NCBI RefSeq assembly: GCF_015182315.1 | Contig: NZ_PRDL01000001.1 | Location: 3,286,001-3,350,000, forward strand | Reading direction: 5' to 3' | Source of the DNA: Cellvibrio polysaccharolyticus | GTDB lineage: Bacteria > Pseudomonadota > Gammaproteobacteria > Pseudomonadales > Cellvibrionaceae | Length of the DNA stretch: 64,000 nucleotides | Shown here: positions 18,480 to 28,271 of the stretch, piece by piece | Numbering within the stretch: position 1 is the first letter of the stretch | How the letters are laid out: every line of letters begins with the position of its first letter | Position numbers and translations under genes: made by a program | Notes under the pieces: generated by a model | Database searches by the model: none | What the model was told of the DNA's origin: nothing | The model's input: the letters and a program-made list of their open reading frames with translations, nothing else

Positions 18480-20084
18480 TCAGGAGCTGCATGACAACAT
18501 CGAGCAGCCCGCCTTGTTGCGCGCCCACTCCGGGCGTTTGGCAAAGAGATCCTGATGTTCGGGTTGTTCGTCGTAGGGTCGTTTCAGCACGTCCAGCAAC
18601 CGCTGCACCATGGAATAATCGCCATCAGTCGCCAGGTCAATCGCCTGTTGCGCCAGATAATTGCGCAACACATATTTGGGATTGGTGGATTGCATCAACC
18701 GATAACGCCGGTTCAAGGCATCGTCATACTGCTGCGCCTCCTGCTGCACGCGCAGGCGATATTGCTGCAACCAGTTTTGCAGTTGCTGCTGATAACCGGC
18801 TGGCGGCGCCCGGTAAAGCGCCTCGGCCAGCAGCGAAGCATCAATAGTTTCTGCCGCCACGCTATTGAGCTGCAAGTCCACGTCAGCGAGGTGACGATAG
18901 AAGATCGTCATATCTGTTTCGGTAAGTTGCAACACCCGGTGCAAGTCATCAATCAGCAGGTCATCCTCGGGCTGCCACTGTTGTAAACCCAGCTTGGCGG
19001 TCATATCCAGCTGGCGAGCCTGCTCAAGGGTTTGTCGATACACATCAAGCCCGGCATTCAGCGGTTCGACCTCTTCCACCAACGGATAGAGTGCGTTACC
19101 CAGCTGCGCCAGATTCCACAGCGCCACCGACGGCTGGTTGCCGTAGCGATAGCGGCGACCCTCAGCATCCGTGGTGTTGGGCGTCCATGCCGGGTCAAAT
19201 CCTTCCAGCCAGCCGTAGGGGCCATAATCAATGGTCAGCCCGAGAATGGACATATTGTCGGTATTCATCACGCCATGCACAAAGCCGACCCGCATCCAGT
19301 GAGCAACCATCTCCGCTGTACGGCGGCTGACGTCGTGAAAGAAGGCGATATACGCCGCCTTGCCCGGTTCGCCAAATTGCGGAAAATCGTTGCGCAGGGT
19401 CACATCCACCAGCTGGCGCAACAAGGCTATATCCCCGCGCGATGCAGGTAACTCGAAATGACCGAAGCGGGTAAAGGACGGGGCGACCCGACACACCACC
19501 GCGCCCGGCTCCCATTCCGGCCGGCCGTTGTAAAACATATCCCGTCTGACGTTATCGCCGGTGGTTACCAAGCTGAGGGCCCGGGTGGTGGGCACACCGA
19601 GATAATGCATCGCCTCACTGCAGAGAAATTCACGCACCGATGAGCGCAACACCGCCAGGCCATCGGCGGTGCGGGAATAAGGGGTTAACCCGGCACCTTT
19701 CAGTTGCAGGGTAAGATGATCGCCCTGCGGCGTTACTGCCTCGCCAAGATTAATAGCCCGCCCGTCACCCAATTGACCGGCCCAGTTGCCAAACTGGTGG
19801 CCGCCATAAACCATGGCGTAAGGCTGCATACCCGGTAGCAACCGGTTGCCGGCCATCACCTCGGTGAATAGCGTCTTGTCGGCGTCGGTGAGATCAAACC
19901 CCAGATCATTGGCAACATCGCTGGAATACGCCACCAATGAGGGACGGGAGGCAACCCGGGGTTGAACTTCCGACCACAAAGCGCCCTCCACAGAACGGGG
20001 GAAATTACGGTGCTCCGGGTCAGCGGGAAGCTGCTGGATAAACCGGTTGTCGAACTGCAGAGACTGAAAAGTGCGAGAGGCCAT
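18480..20084 (-). CDS. selO: Protein adenylyltransferase SelO (YdiU/UPF0061)
   Basis: SelO is a pseudokinase-fold enzyme that transfers AMP from ATP to Ser/Thr/Tyr of proteins. The start at 20084 (MASRTFQSL, GGGA upstream) gives 534 residues; an open extension to 20165 is not family-like. Typical blocks are MQPYAMVYGGHQFGNWAGQLGDGR (about 80-105, in sections), LKGAGLTPYSR, SSVREFLCSEAMHYLG, the metal-binding HGVMNTDNMSI with D in IDYGPYG, and NPKYVLRNYLAQ. The C-terminus CSMLSC keeps the CxxxxC pair at the position where eukaryotic SelO carries selenocysteine. It is monocistronic as far as can be seen. Confidence 0.95.
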   Translation of the reverse strand: MASRTFQSLQFDNRFIQQLPADPEHRNFPRSVEGALWSEVQPRVASRPSLVAYSSDVANDLGFDLTDADKTLFTEVMAGNRLLPGMQPYAMVYGGHQFGNWAGQLGDGRAINLGEAVTPQGDHLTLQLKGAGLTPYSRTADGLAVLRSSVREFLCSEAMHYLGVPTTRALSLVTTGDNVRRDMFYNGRPEWEPGAVVCRVAPSFTRFGHFELPASRGDIALLRQLVDVTLRNDFPQFGEPGKAAYIAFFHDVSRRTAEMVAHWMRVGFVHGVMNTDNMSILGLTIDYGPYGWLEGFDPAWTPNTTDAEGRRYRYGNQPSVALWNLAQLGNALYPLVEEVEPLNAGLDVYRQTLEQARQLDMTAKLGLQQWQPEDDLLIDDLHRVLQLTETDMTIFYRHLADVDLQLNSVAAETIDASLLAEALYRAPPAGYQQQLQNWLQQYRLRVQQEAQQYDDALNRRYRLMQSTNPKYVLRNYLAQQAIDLATDGDYSMVQRLLDVLKRPYDEQPEHQDLFAKRPEWARNKAGCSMLSCSS

Positions 20085-20235
20085 GAACGATTTCCCGGTG
20101 AAAAGCAGGAGTGTATCACCGGTGCTTACCCTTTGCCGGAGGCGGAGGCTGTAAACGCGACTCACTTAGCGGTAGGCAATTTGCCGGGGAGTGACTTACA
20201 ATCAAAGCTCTGTTGACAGAGTCGGAATGGTTTTT

Positions 20236-21369
20236 ATGTCGTCTGTTTTGCCCGAAAAAGCTTTTGCTCGCTGGTTACTGATCTTTGTCCTGATTGCCGG
20301 TATCTACTTCTTCAGCGGTTTCCTGGTGCCGGTTCTGGCAGCACTTATCATCGGTTTTGCCAGCTGGCCACTGTACGAACGGCTGCTCACACTCTGCCGC
20401 GGCAACACCGCCGCCGCCGCCACACTGGCGCTGCTGGTCATTCTCACGGTGCTGGTTATCCCTATCGCGATGGCCTTTTCCTACGCCTTGCAGGAAGCGC
20501 GGCAGTGGATTGAGTGGTTGATCATCGCCAACCGCGATGGCGCGGCCATGCCGGAATGGATTTCTGCCTTGCCTGGCATTGGCGACTGGCTTACTCCTTA
20601 TTGGGAGGCCAACCTCAGCAAACCCCACGCACTTGGCGAATGGGTGCAGGTAATCAGCGGCGAACATCTGGGCAATATTTATCGCTGGGCGTTGGCTTTC
20701 AGCGGCAAGGCATTTCACCTCGCACTGACCCTGCTCTTTATGCTGATCACGCTGTTCTTTATTTATAAAGACGGCATTCGCCTGAGCTTGCAGCTGGACA
20801 AAATTGGCGAGCGTATTCTCCCCGACCAATGGCAGCGCTTTTCCCGTGTAGTACCGGCCACTATCAGCTCTACCGTGATCGGCATGGGCGTTATCGCGCT
20901 GGGTGAAGGGGTGATTCTCGGTATCGCCTACGCGATTGCTGGTGTGCCCTCGCCGGTGGCGCTGGGGGTAATCACCGGCTTTATGGCATTGATTCCCGGC
21001 GGTGCGCCGCTGGCGTTTACCCTGGTGTCGCTGTACCTGTTCGGCTCGGGCCATGTTATCGAGGGCATCGCGCTCTTTATGTGGGGTTCTATCGAGCTGT
21101 TTATCGTCGATAAAACCTTGCGTCCACGCCTGGTCGGCGGGCCCATCAAGCTGCCCTTTCTACCCACGTTTTTTGGCCTGATTGGCGGTGTACAAACCAT
21201 GGGGCTGGTGGGTTTGTTTATCGGCCCGGTATTGATGGCATTGCTGGTGGCGATCTGGAAAGAATGGTTGCGACAGGCCGAAAATGATAGCCACAAAGAG
21301 CTGCTACAAAATGAAGAGGTGGGTACGCTTGCAACCAGCCGCCCGCCACCGGAAACGCCTTCCCCATAA
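20236..21369 (+). CDS. AI-2E (YdiK/PerM) family membrane permease
   Basis: This is a polytopic inner-membrane protein of about 377 residues with roughly seven or eight helices. The family signature is seen in the C-terminal half: a GEGVILGIAYAIAGVPSPVALGVITGF-like stretch, LIPGGAPL and a final FFGLIGGVQTMGLVGLFIGPVLMALLVAIW block. I start it at the ATG at 20236 with GGAATGG upstream; an ATG at 20227 is equally in frame. Members include autoinducer-2 exporters, Na+/H+ antiporters and proteins of unknown transport, so the substrate is open. It is followed directly by a terminator. Confidence 0.9.
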   Translation: MSSVLPEKAFARWLLIFVLIAGIYFFSGFLVPVLAALIIGFASWPLYERLLTLCRGNTAAAATLALLVILTVLVIPIAMAFSYALQEARQWIEWLIIANRDGAAMPEWISALPGIGDWLTPYWEANLSKPHALGEWVQVISGEHLGNIYRWALAFSGKAFHLALTLLFMLITLFFIYKDGIRLSLQLDKIGERILPDQWQRFSRVVPATISSTVIGMGVIALGEGVILGIAYAIAGVPSPVALGVITGFMALIPGGAPLAFTLVSLYLFGSGHVIEGIALFMWGSIELFIVDKTLRPRLVGGPIKLPFLPTFFGLIGGVQTMGLVGLFIGPVLMALLVAIWKEWLRQAENDSHKELLQNEEVGTLATSRPPPETPSP

Positions 21370-21372
21370 AAC

Positions 21373-21407
21373 AAAAAGGGCAGATGGAATCACCATCTGC
21401 CCTTTTT
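21373..21407. terminator. Bidirectional rho-independent terminator
   Basis: A perfect 15-bp inverted repeat (AAAAAGGGCAGATGG, loop AATCA) is flanked by A- and T-runs. It lies between the convergent AI-2E and gloA genes and can serve both. Confidence 0.92.
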
Positions 21408-21426
21408 TATAGTTCGCCCTGCCGGC

Positions 21427-21810
21427 TTATTTAACACCCAGCAACTCTACCTTGTAACCGTCCGGATCTTCTACGAACGCCAGAATGGTCGTGCCGTGCT
21501 TCATCGGGCCCGGCTCACGAACCACCTTGCCGCCAGCGGCGCGGATTTTTTCACAGGTTGCATACACATCGTCGCAACCCAGCGCGATATGTCCGTAAGC
21601 AGTTCCGAGCTCGTATTTTTCCACACCATAGTTGTAGGTCAATTCAATAACCGAGTGGTCTGACTCGTCGCCGTAACCGACAAAGGCCAGGGTAAATTCT
21701 CCCCCCGGAAAATCCTCCTTGCGCAACAGCTTCATACCCAGGGTTTCGGTGTAGAAAGCGATGGAACGTTCAAGGTTGCCGACGCGCAGCATGGTGTGTA
21801 ATAAACGCAT
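21427..21810 (-). CDS. gloA: Lactoylglutathione lyase (glyoxalase I)
   Basis: GloA is a cytosolic metalloenzyme that isomerises the hemithioacetal of methylglyoxal and glutathione to S-lactoylglutathione. The 127-residue protein has the classic [20 protein letters not shown] start and the metal ligands His5, Glu56 (VIELTYNYG), His74 (GHIALG) and Glu122 (KVELLG). The [15 protein letters not shown] and [10 protein letters not shown] blocks are those of the small Ni2+-type enzyme. It is monocistronic and ends in the shared terminator. Confidence 0.95.
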   Translation of the reverse strand: MRLLHTMLRVGNLERSIAFYTETLGMKLLRKEDFPGGEFTLAFVGYGDESDHSVIELTYNYGVEKYELGTAYGHIALGCDDVYATCEKIRAAGGKVVREPGPMKHGTTILAFVEDPDGYKVELLGVK

Positions 21811-21949
21811 GAAAAATCTCCGATGCTTACCGCTTGTACTTCACTTTATGACAACGGCTTTTTTAAAAGAAAACGACGATGAGCGGCTGCAACCGGTCAT
21901 CGTCGATGCTGTATTACAAACGGTTACCCGTTATTAAATGCCAGGCCCA

Positions 21950-23656
21950 CTAGAAGGACTGCTGGGCATGAACCAGTAATTGTAAATCACTGATACCTTC
22001 ACGTTCGACCAGCGGCGTCGCCACGTTAATGTGAATCACATTACCCACCCGTACTTTACTGGAGCTGAGGCGCAAACCAAAACCGACGTTGGCAAGAAAA
22101 GGATTGGAGATACCATCGTTGTCACCCCAAACGCGCCCGCCATCCACAAAAATAACGCCGCCCATACGAACCAGGTTAAACAGGTGAACGTCGGAGAAGT
22201 AACGACGTTCTATGGAAACCACATAGCGTTTATTGCCGCGCTGATAGTCGGTCGGGTAACCGCGCAAGCCTGTGGTATCGCCACCGGTTAACTGTTCGTA
22301 TTGCTCCAGGTTTTGCCCGGCAGCCACATTGAGGCTGGCATACCAACGATTTTTTTCATCAAGAAAATAGTTGTAGGCAACCTTACCGCCAATAATTGTG
22401 CTGTCTTTGAAATTGGATTTCAGGCCATAACGACCATCCACATGCGCGCCCATTTCCAGCACATGACGACCGCGAACATCGCGAGCGTTGGAAATTTCGC
22501 CCATGTAACGAATCATTTCATCGGCGCCATCCAATGCGGTGCCGCCGTAACCCAATCTGAAATCGGCATTGATACCCAGCGGAATATCTTCGGTACGGTT
22601 GATCTGGTTGACGTTGCGGTAAACACCGAATTCATTACGAATATATTCGTAACCAATCCACGGATAAACCGCCTTGCGGTATTCCGGTATGCCCTGTTCT
22701 GTTTTTTCAGTCGCGTAAAAAGAATCTTCTTCTTTGGTTATACCCACATACCAGCGGTCAGTAAAATCGGAGTGAATACGCGTTGCCAGACCGGCATAAA
22801 TTTCCTGTTTTACAATCTGGTGGCGAAACTCATTAATAATTTTGCCACCGGAGCGAATCGGATTCACCTCGGTAATATCTTGCGCCAGCACACCGGCTGA
22901 CCAGGGTGTATTCAGCGAATAAAACGGGCGGGAGAAACTGAACAAGGTATTTCTACCATCACTGGTATCGGCGTATGACACCTGAATAGAGTAAGGCTTG
23001 TTCAAAAAATGCGGGTTGCGAAAGCTGTAACCGATACTGTTACGATCGGCGAGCTGTTCGTATTCAATTTTGGCACTGTTGCCGGTACCGAAAATATTAT
23101 CGTCGCTAATACCGAAACCGGATTCGCTTTCACCGGCTTTGCGTTTGAAGGAAACTTCCGGCTCCAGTGACCAGGCGTCCTGGGTTACTACCAGCACATC
23201 AATTTCGTTATCGCAAATTGCCGCAGGCTGAATATAGGCGTTGGTCAAATAACTGCGCGTACGCAAAATACGCTCGGTCTCGTGTACCGAATCTACCCGC
23301 AAGGAATCGCCTTCTTTAAACAGCAACTGCGACTTGATGACATTCGGCAAAGTATTAATGTGCAGACTGTTTACAAAACGATACAGACGATTGTTTTCTT
23401 CCGGATTCTCCTCGTCGAATACATCAATCGTTTTGAGAACAATGTTACGAATCGTTTTACCTTCATGCCCCGCAAAAGGATCGCGCGTATCCCGCTTGGC
23501 ACCAGCCTTGGGGCGCTCGGCGAGGATGACGCGCTGATCCAGATAGGTACAACCATCGTTGGGCGGCGTGGTTGGTTCTGCGGTTTCCTGTGCAGTGGCC
23601 TTGAATGTCCAGAGGGCGCAGGCAATGCATAAGCCGTTACGCAAGGCGTTGATCAT
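21950..23656 (-). CDS. BamA/TamA-family outer-membrane beta-barrel protein with POTRA-like region
   Basis: This 568-residue protein has a signal peptide (cleavage about residue 22, KATA-QE), a POTRA-like region (about 70-160, with NTLPNVIKSQLLFKEGDSLRVDSVHETERILR split by typical spacing) and a long beta-barrel ending in phenylalanine (HAQQSF), the usual BAM-recognised end. The GDTTGLRGYPTDYQRGNKRYVVS segment corresponds to the RGY / VRG(F/Y) lid motif of Omp85 proteins. It has fewer POTRA domains than BamA (five) or TamA (three), so it is a short Omp85 paralogue, perhaps in lipid or protein transport to the outer membrane. It has no operon partner. Confidence 0.85.
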   Translation of the reverse strand: MINALRNGLCIACALWTFKATAQETAEPTTPPNDGCTYLDQRVILAERPKAGAKRDTRDPFAGHEGKTIRNIVLKTIDVFDEENPEENNRLYRFVNSLHINTLPNVIKSQLLFKEGDSLRVDSVHETERILRTRSYLTNAYIQPAAICDNEIDVLVVTQDAWSLEPEVSFKRKAGESESGFGISDDNIFGTGNSAKIEYEQLADRNSIGYSFRNPHFLNKPYSIQVSYADTSDGRNTLFSFSRPFYSLNTPWSAGVLAQDITEVNPIRSGGKIINEFRHQIVKQEIYAGLATRIHSDFTDRWYVGITKEEDSFYATEKTEQGIPEYRKAVYPWIGYEYIRNEFGVYRNVNQINRTEDIPLGINADFRLGYGGTALDGADEMIRYMGEISNARDVRGRHVLEMGAHVDGRYGLKSNFKDSTIIGGKVAYNYFLDEKNRWYASLNVAAGQNLEQYEQLTGGDTTGLRGYPTDYQRGNKRYVVSIERRYFSDVHLFNLVRMGGVIFVDGGRVWGDNDGISNPFLANVGFGLRLSSSKVRVGNVIHINVATPLVEREGISDLQLLVHAQQSF

Positions 23657-23933
23657 TTTTCACTCTCTGGCAGGGTACGTTCGGGATAGACATAATAGAT
23701 TCAAAAGTCAGCAATGTTATTGGAGTGATTATAGCCGCTATAGTTGGAAGCTCCTCACAAGCTTGACATTAACACGCCAAACCCGGGAATCACAAAGGGG
23801 GAAATGCAAGAATATGTGAGCGACTTCCGCAATCCGCCAACAAACTGACGAATTGCGAAAAAGTGAAGGCAGACGAAGAATTCATCAAAATAAAGGCAGA
23901 AAAAAATACCGCTATTATTTTCAGCGCGGCAAT

Positions 23934-24857
23934 CTAGTGATGGTGTTGGTGGTCATTGTGAGCGTCCGGATTTTCAACCGGATGGGCATTATGTTGCTGA
24001 GGCGCATTGGGATCTGATTCAGGAAGCTGCTCATGAGCGCCATGCTGATCGGACGTGCTTTGGTTGTGATCAATCGGCGCACTGTGATGATCGTGGCTGC
24101 TCGTTGATGCGTCATGATGATCATGATTTTCCACAGAGGCGCCATGGTCATGATCGCTGTGATCGCTGTGATCGCTGTGATCGCTGTGATCATGATGGTG
24201 ATGGCCGGTGGCGGCCGCCAGTGTCCAGATACCGAAGGCAATAATCAGCAGCGCAAAGCCGGTGCGCACCGAGCGCTTTTGCAGCAGGCCGGCAAAACGC
24301 TCGGCGGCGAGGCCGGTAGCCATTACCGCTGGCAAAGTGCCGAGACCAAATGCAAGCATCAACAAGGGAGCCATATTGCCGTGGGTCATACTGAAGGCCA
24401 GCGCGGTATATACCAGCCCGCACGGCAGCCAGCCCCACAAAGCACCGAGAAAAAAAGCCTGGGAGACCGAACGCACAGGAAGCAAGCCTTTACCCAGGGG
24501 TTGCAAATACACCCACAGGTAACGCCCCAAGGTTTCCAGACGGGTGAGCCCTCGCCACCAGTTGGCCAGGTACAAGCCCATCGCAATCAGTAACAAACCG
24601 GCAACAACACGTAACCAGGCAGCACCGCCCGCCATAATGATGGCACCGGCAAACAGCGCGGTAATCGCGCCCATGAAAGCATAACTGAGAATGCGCCCGA
24701 TATTGTAAGCCGTAACCAGCTGAACACGTCGTTGACGGGCTTCCGCCGGAATCGCCATGACCAGAGCGCCCATAATGCCGCCGCACATACCCACGCAGTG
24801 GGCACTGCTGAGTAACCCGAGCAAAAACGCAGAAAGCAACGAAGCCCACTCAATCAT
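23934..24857 (-). CDS. TauE/SafE-like (DsbD_2/UreH-type) membrane protein with His-rich tail, cbb3 locus
   Basis: The 307-residue protein has about six membrane helices in the first 215 residues, including the motif SSAHCVGMCGGIMGAL typical of the UreH-like transmembrane domain. Such proteins often close cbb3 oxidase clusters and are annotated as sulfite exporter TauE/SafE; copper handling is the usual inference. The last 90 residues are extraordinarily rich in His and Asp (GHHHHDHSDHSDHSDHSDHD and further HDHH groups), a probable metal-binding cytoplasmic or periplasmic tail. The tail contains a 9-base tandem repeat (about 24157-24189). It is 36 bases after ccoS and is the last gene of the cco group. 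Confidence 0.85.
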   Translation of the reverse strand: MIEWASLLSAFLLGLLSSAHCVGMCGGIMGALVMAIPAEARQRRVQLVTAYNIGRILSYAFMGAITALFAGAIIMAGGAAWLRVVAGLLLIAMGLYLANWWRGLTRLETLGRYLWVYLQPLGKGLLPVRSVSQAFFLGALWGWLPCGLVYTALAFSMTHGNMAPLLMLAFGLGTLPAVMATGLAAERFAGLLQKRSVRTGFALLIIAFGIWTLAAATGHHHHDHSDHSDHSDHSDHDHGASVENHDHHDASTSSHDHHSAPIDHNQSTSDQHGAHEQLPESDPNAPQQHNAHPVENPDAHNDHQHHH

Positions 24858-24893
24858 AAGTAACCCGTTTTCACCACAAAAAAGCTGCCATTG

Positions 24894-25106
24894 TTAATCC
24901 ACTTTGTCTGGCGACGAATCTTTTCCGGTTGCAGCTGGCTGCGGTTTGGCAGGTTGTTCCAGAGGCGTATCATCATCAAAGAGAATACGGTTGGCTTCTG
25001 TTTCCAGGTTATCGTATTGGCCGCTTTTCAGCGCCCAAAACAAAAAACGAATCGCAAGGCCGATAAAGATCAGTCCGACAGGAATGATAAAAAAATAAAT
25101 TTCCAC
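24894..25106 (-). CDS. ccoS: cbb3-type cytochrome oxidase assembly protein CcoS
   Basis: This 70-residue single-span membrane protein has the family pattern: MEIYFFIIPVGLIFIGLAIRF helix, then FWALKSGQYDNLETEANRIL and a Pro-rich acidic tail. CcoS is needed to place heme and copper into the CcoN subunit. It lies between ccoI and the TauE/SafE-like gene on the same strand, the usual order. Confidence 0.94.
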   Translation of the reverse strand: MEIYFFIIPVGLIFIGLAIRFLFWALKSGQYDNLETEANRILFDDDTPLEQPAKPQPAATGKDSSPDKVD

Positions 25107-25217
25107 ACTCAGCCTCTCATTGTTTATACACAGTGTTTGTAAAAAAACACCGGCAAGGGGTGCATGTCATTTACCAACTGCATGAATCAGGCAGTTGGTA
25201 AACCGCGAGCAAAATCG

Positions 25218-27698
25218 CTACTTTTGCTGGTCGTTATCACTCAGTCGCAGCGAGTTGAAAATCACTACCAGAGAACTTGCCGTCATACCAATGGCGGCCA
25301 TCCAGGGAGCAATCCAGCCTGCCGAAGCGAGGGGTAAAGCCACGATATTGTAAGCCAGCGAAAAGCGCAGGTTCTGCCGAATGATACGGCGAGTGCGACG
25401 GGCGATGACCATGGCTTCATGAACCACCATAAGATCGTCATTCAGCAACACCGAATCGGCTCTGGTTTGCGCCAGGTCAGAAGCGGCAGCCATGGCAACA
25501 GAGACATCGGCACCCGAAAGTACCGGCACATCGTTAATGCCATCCCCCATCATCAGTACCTTATCACCCTGTTGTTGCCAGGTGTGCAAGTGCGACAATT
25601 TGTCATCCGGGCTGGCGCCGGCGACAAAGGTATCTATGCCCAGCTCGGCGGCCAGGTGCGCAACGGCGCCGGACTGATCGCCACTCAACAAAGCCACCGC
25701 AATGCCATCGGCACGCAAAGCCTGCACCAGCGCTTTGGCGCCCGGACGAATTTCATCGGCCAGGCCGAACCATGCCAAAGGCTCGTCCGTGTTCGCCAAT
25801 AACAACCAGGTTTTTTCGCTGTCCGGCAGTGTCGGAAGCGAATTTTCCGGGCTTGTTGTATACAACGCTGCGGCGAAATCGGGGCGACCGAGCCGGTAGT
25901 GTTTACCGGCGATAAAACCTTCAACCCCGGCGGCGGTAACCTGCCGGAATTGTTGTACCTCCGGTAACGCGGCCTGGTGGTCAAAAGCCGCCGAAAGCGG
26001 GTGATTGGCCCGCAGTTCCAGCGCGCTGGCAAGTATCAGACAGTCGGCGTTGCCGGTTGATCCCAGGGCGATCTGTTGTTGAATAACAAATTGTCCACGG
26101 GTCAGCGTACCGGTTTTATCAAACACCACGCGATTGATCCCGGTGAGGCTTTCAATCACATGGCCACGGGCAATTAAAAAACCGCGTTTGCGCAAGTTGG
26201 CCGTGGCCGCACTCAGGGCCGCCGGCATTGCCAGCGCCAGTGCACAAGGGCACGTGACCACCAGCACCGACAAGGTTACCCAGAAAGCGCGTGACGCGTC
26301 GTACCACAGCCAGAAGGCAAACACTGCCACACAAATAACCAGCAGGCGGGCAATAAAAAACCGCGCAATGCGGTCTGCCATGGTGACCTGCACCGGCTTT
26401 TCAGACGATGCCTGCGCCGCCAGGCGTTCGATAGCTGACAGGCGCGTTGCCGCACCGGTGGCGGATACGCTCACCACCAGCGAGCTGTCGTTATTCAAAG
26501 TGCCGGCAATCACCTGATCGCCCGGTTGCTTGGCGACCGGAACCGATTCACCGGTGAGGATGGCCTCTACCGCACTGCTCTGCCCGTCTTCAACCACACC
26601 GTCACAGGGGAAAGTTTCGCCAGCCCGTACCAGCACCCGGTCACCCGGGCGCAACAATTTCAAAGGTACTTGCTGCAATTCGGTGTTGGCGTTCAATTCT
26701 GTCAGCGAGGGATGGCTATTGTCGGAGGGCAAACAACAGGCGGTCAGCGGCATCAACTGGGCGAGATTGCCGAAAGCCTGACGATTTTTATGACGGGCCC
26801 GCATCTCGATGTAACGCCCCAACAACAGGAAGAAGGCAAACATTGAAACGGATTCAAAGTAGATTTCACCGGTGCCGCGCACGGTGGCGTACAAGCTGCC
26901 GAGGTAAGCCAGCCCCATTGCCAGCGCGACCGGCACATCCATCACCAACTGCCCGGCCTTGAGGCTTCGCCACGCGGTTTTGAAAAAAGGCTGAGCACTG
27001 AACAGGATAACCGGGGTGGCGGCAATCAAACTTTGCCAACGCAAAAATTCCACCCAGAATTCGCTGGCGCCGGTGTACATACCTACTGCCACCATCATCG
27101 CCTGCATCATGCCGAAGCCGGCAACCCCGATGCGCATCAACGCCATGCGGTTTTCCTTGCGCACCAGCTCCTGCTGCTGCTCGTCCGTTGCCGGGCGGGG
27201 GGAATAACCGATGTCGGCCAGCGCGGCCATGAGTGCGGAGAGATTTTGCTCTTTACCGGACCACAGTAGCGTACAGCGGTGGGTGGTAACGTTGATGGTT
27301 ACCGACCGGACACCGGTCTGCTTTTTCATGTGGGTTTCAATAAGCCAGGAACAGGCCGCGCAGGTAATGCCTTCAAGTAGCAGGTTGGCCTGGCGGATAT
27401 CCTGCTCATCATCCAGCGGGGTGACGAAGTCTGCCTGAATTTCCGGCAGATCATAAATAGACCAATGGGTATTCAGGGTATTCCCGTCCGCCTCGGGACG
27501 GGCGCTGACGCTGGTGCGAAAACGGTAAAAATTGTCCAGACCACCATCAACAATGGCGGTCGCTACCGCCTGGCAGCCGGGGCAACACATCCACTCCTGC
27601 TTGCCATTGATTGCCACCGGAAACCCGGGGCTGGCAGGAACCGGCAAACCACAATGAAAACAGGGTTGCCCCGCAACAGGGCCGTCAGCAGTGGACAT
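25218..27698 (-). CDS. ccoI: Copper-transporting P1B-type ATPase CcoI/FixI
   Basis: This 826-residue ATPase is thought to export Cu(I) toward the periplasm for building the CuB centre of cbb3 oxidase. It has an N-terminal Cys-rich head (CFHCGLP and CCPGCQAV), an HMA-like domain with GITCAACSW (about 110), transmembrane helices including the metal-binding CPC (VVTCPCALAL, about 480), the phosphorylation motif DKTGTLT (about 525), the N-domain HP (NHPLSAAF) and the hinge GDGINDVPVL (about 716). These are the features of CcoI rather than housekeeping CopA. It sits between ccoH and ccoS with gaps of 9 and 111 bases. Confidence 0.95.
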   Translation of the reverse strand: MSTADGPVAGQPCFHCGLPVPASPGFPVAINGKQEWMCCPGCQAVATAIVDGGLDNFYRFRTSVSARPEADGNTLNTHWSIYDLPEIQADFVTPLDDEQDIRQANLLLEGITCAACSWLIETHMKKQTGVRSVTINVTTHRCTLLWSGKEQNLSALMAALADIGYSPRPATDEQQQELVRKENRMALMRIGVAGFGMMQAMMVAVGMYTGASEFWVEFLRWQSLIAATPVILFSAQPFFKTAWRSLKAGQLVMDVPVALAMGLAYLGSLYATVRGTGEIYFESVSMFAFFLLLGRYIEMRARHKNRQAFGNLAQLMPLTACCLPSDNSHPSLTELNANTELQQVPLKLLRPGDRVLVRAGETFPCDGVVEDGQSSAVEAILTGESVPVAKQPGDQVIAGTLNNDSSLVVSVSATGAATRLSAIERLAAQASSEKPVQVTMADRIARFFIARLLVICVAVFAFWLWYDASRAFWVTLSVLVVTCPCALALAMPAALSAATANLRKRGFLIARGHVIESLTGINRVVFDKTGTLTRGQFVIQQQIALGSTGNADCLILASALELRANHPLSAAFDHQAALPEVQQFRQVTAAGVEGFIAGKHYRLGRPDFAAALYTTSPENSLPTLPDSEKTWLLLANTDEPLAWFGLADEIRPGAKALVQALRADGIAVALLSGDQSGAVAHLAAELGIDTFVAGASPDDKLSHLHTWQQQGDKVLMMGDGINDVPVLSGADVSVAMAAASDLAQTRADSVLLNDDLMVVHEAMVIARRTRRIIRQNLRFSLAYNIVALPLASAGWIAPWMAAIGMTASSLVVIFNSLRLSDNDQQK

Positions 27699-27707
27699 AG
27701 CTTGTTA

Positions 27708-28232
27708 TCAATGCGCCAGCGGTTGGAGAACGATAAAGTCACCTTCGGTAAAACGGATCTGACCGCTCAACACCCAATCGGCGTTCTTGCGCTGATTTTT
27801 GTCGAGTTCAGGAATCAGCGTCAGGTACCACATATGGTCAATGGTCTTATCCAGCTGACCGGCATAACGCTGGTCTGTCAGGCGATTGAGGATGACGGTT
27901 TGATCCAGATCGGCCTCGAAGGGATGATCGAGCAGCAACAATAAGGTATCCGGCAGCTCCGCGCCCGCTGGCATATCCAGGGTTACGTCACCGGTGGCGC
28001 GGTCAAACGCCAGTGCACCGGTGAGGTTCAGTTCGGCGGCACGGCGGTGTTGCACCATGACCTGATTGATCATGCGGCCTTCCTTGTAGTAGTTATCAAT
28101 AACCACGTCGTCGGCGTTTTTGTAGGCCACACTAATCAGAATGGAAACCACAATCACCACCACGAACAGCGGTGTCATCAGGTACCAGAACCAGAATTGG
28201 CGATACCAGGGCTTGATAATTTCAGTACTCAT
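27708..28232 (-). CDS. ccoH: Cytochrome oxidase assembly protein CcoH/FixH
   Basis: This 174-residue protein has one membrane helix near the N-terminus (about 12-34, WFWYLMTPLFVVVIVVS) and the family motif DDVVIDNYYKEGRMINQ. The rest is a periplasmic beta-sandwich domain. FixH/CcoH associates with the cbb3 complex and the CcoI copper pump during assembly. The gene ends 9 bases before ccoI. Confidence 0.93.
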   Translation of the reverse strand: MSTEIIKPWYRQFWFWYLMTPLFVVVIVVSILISVAYKNADDVVIDNYYKEGRMINQVMVQHRRAAELNLTGALAFDRATGDVTLDMPAGAELPDTLLLLLDHPFEADLDQTVILNRLTDQRYAGQLDKTIDHMWYLTLIPELDKNQRKNADWVLSGQIRFTEGDFIVLQPLAH

Positions 28233-28271
28233 ACATATCTCACTACAAGAGAAGTGAACGCCCGGGCGGCG

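Noticed and set aside
24150..24190. Short tandem repeat as a CRISPR fragment
   Set aside because: The 9-base units are contiguous, without spacers, and code for DHS residues.
24114..24593. 159-codon plus-strand frame with IAVIAVIAV repeats
   Set aside because: This is the antisense reading of the His-rich tandem and of the TauE/SafE-like gene.
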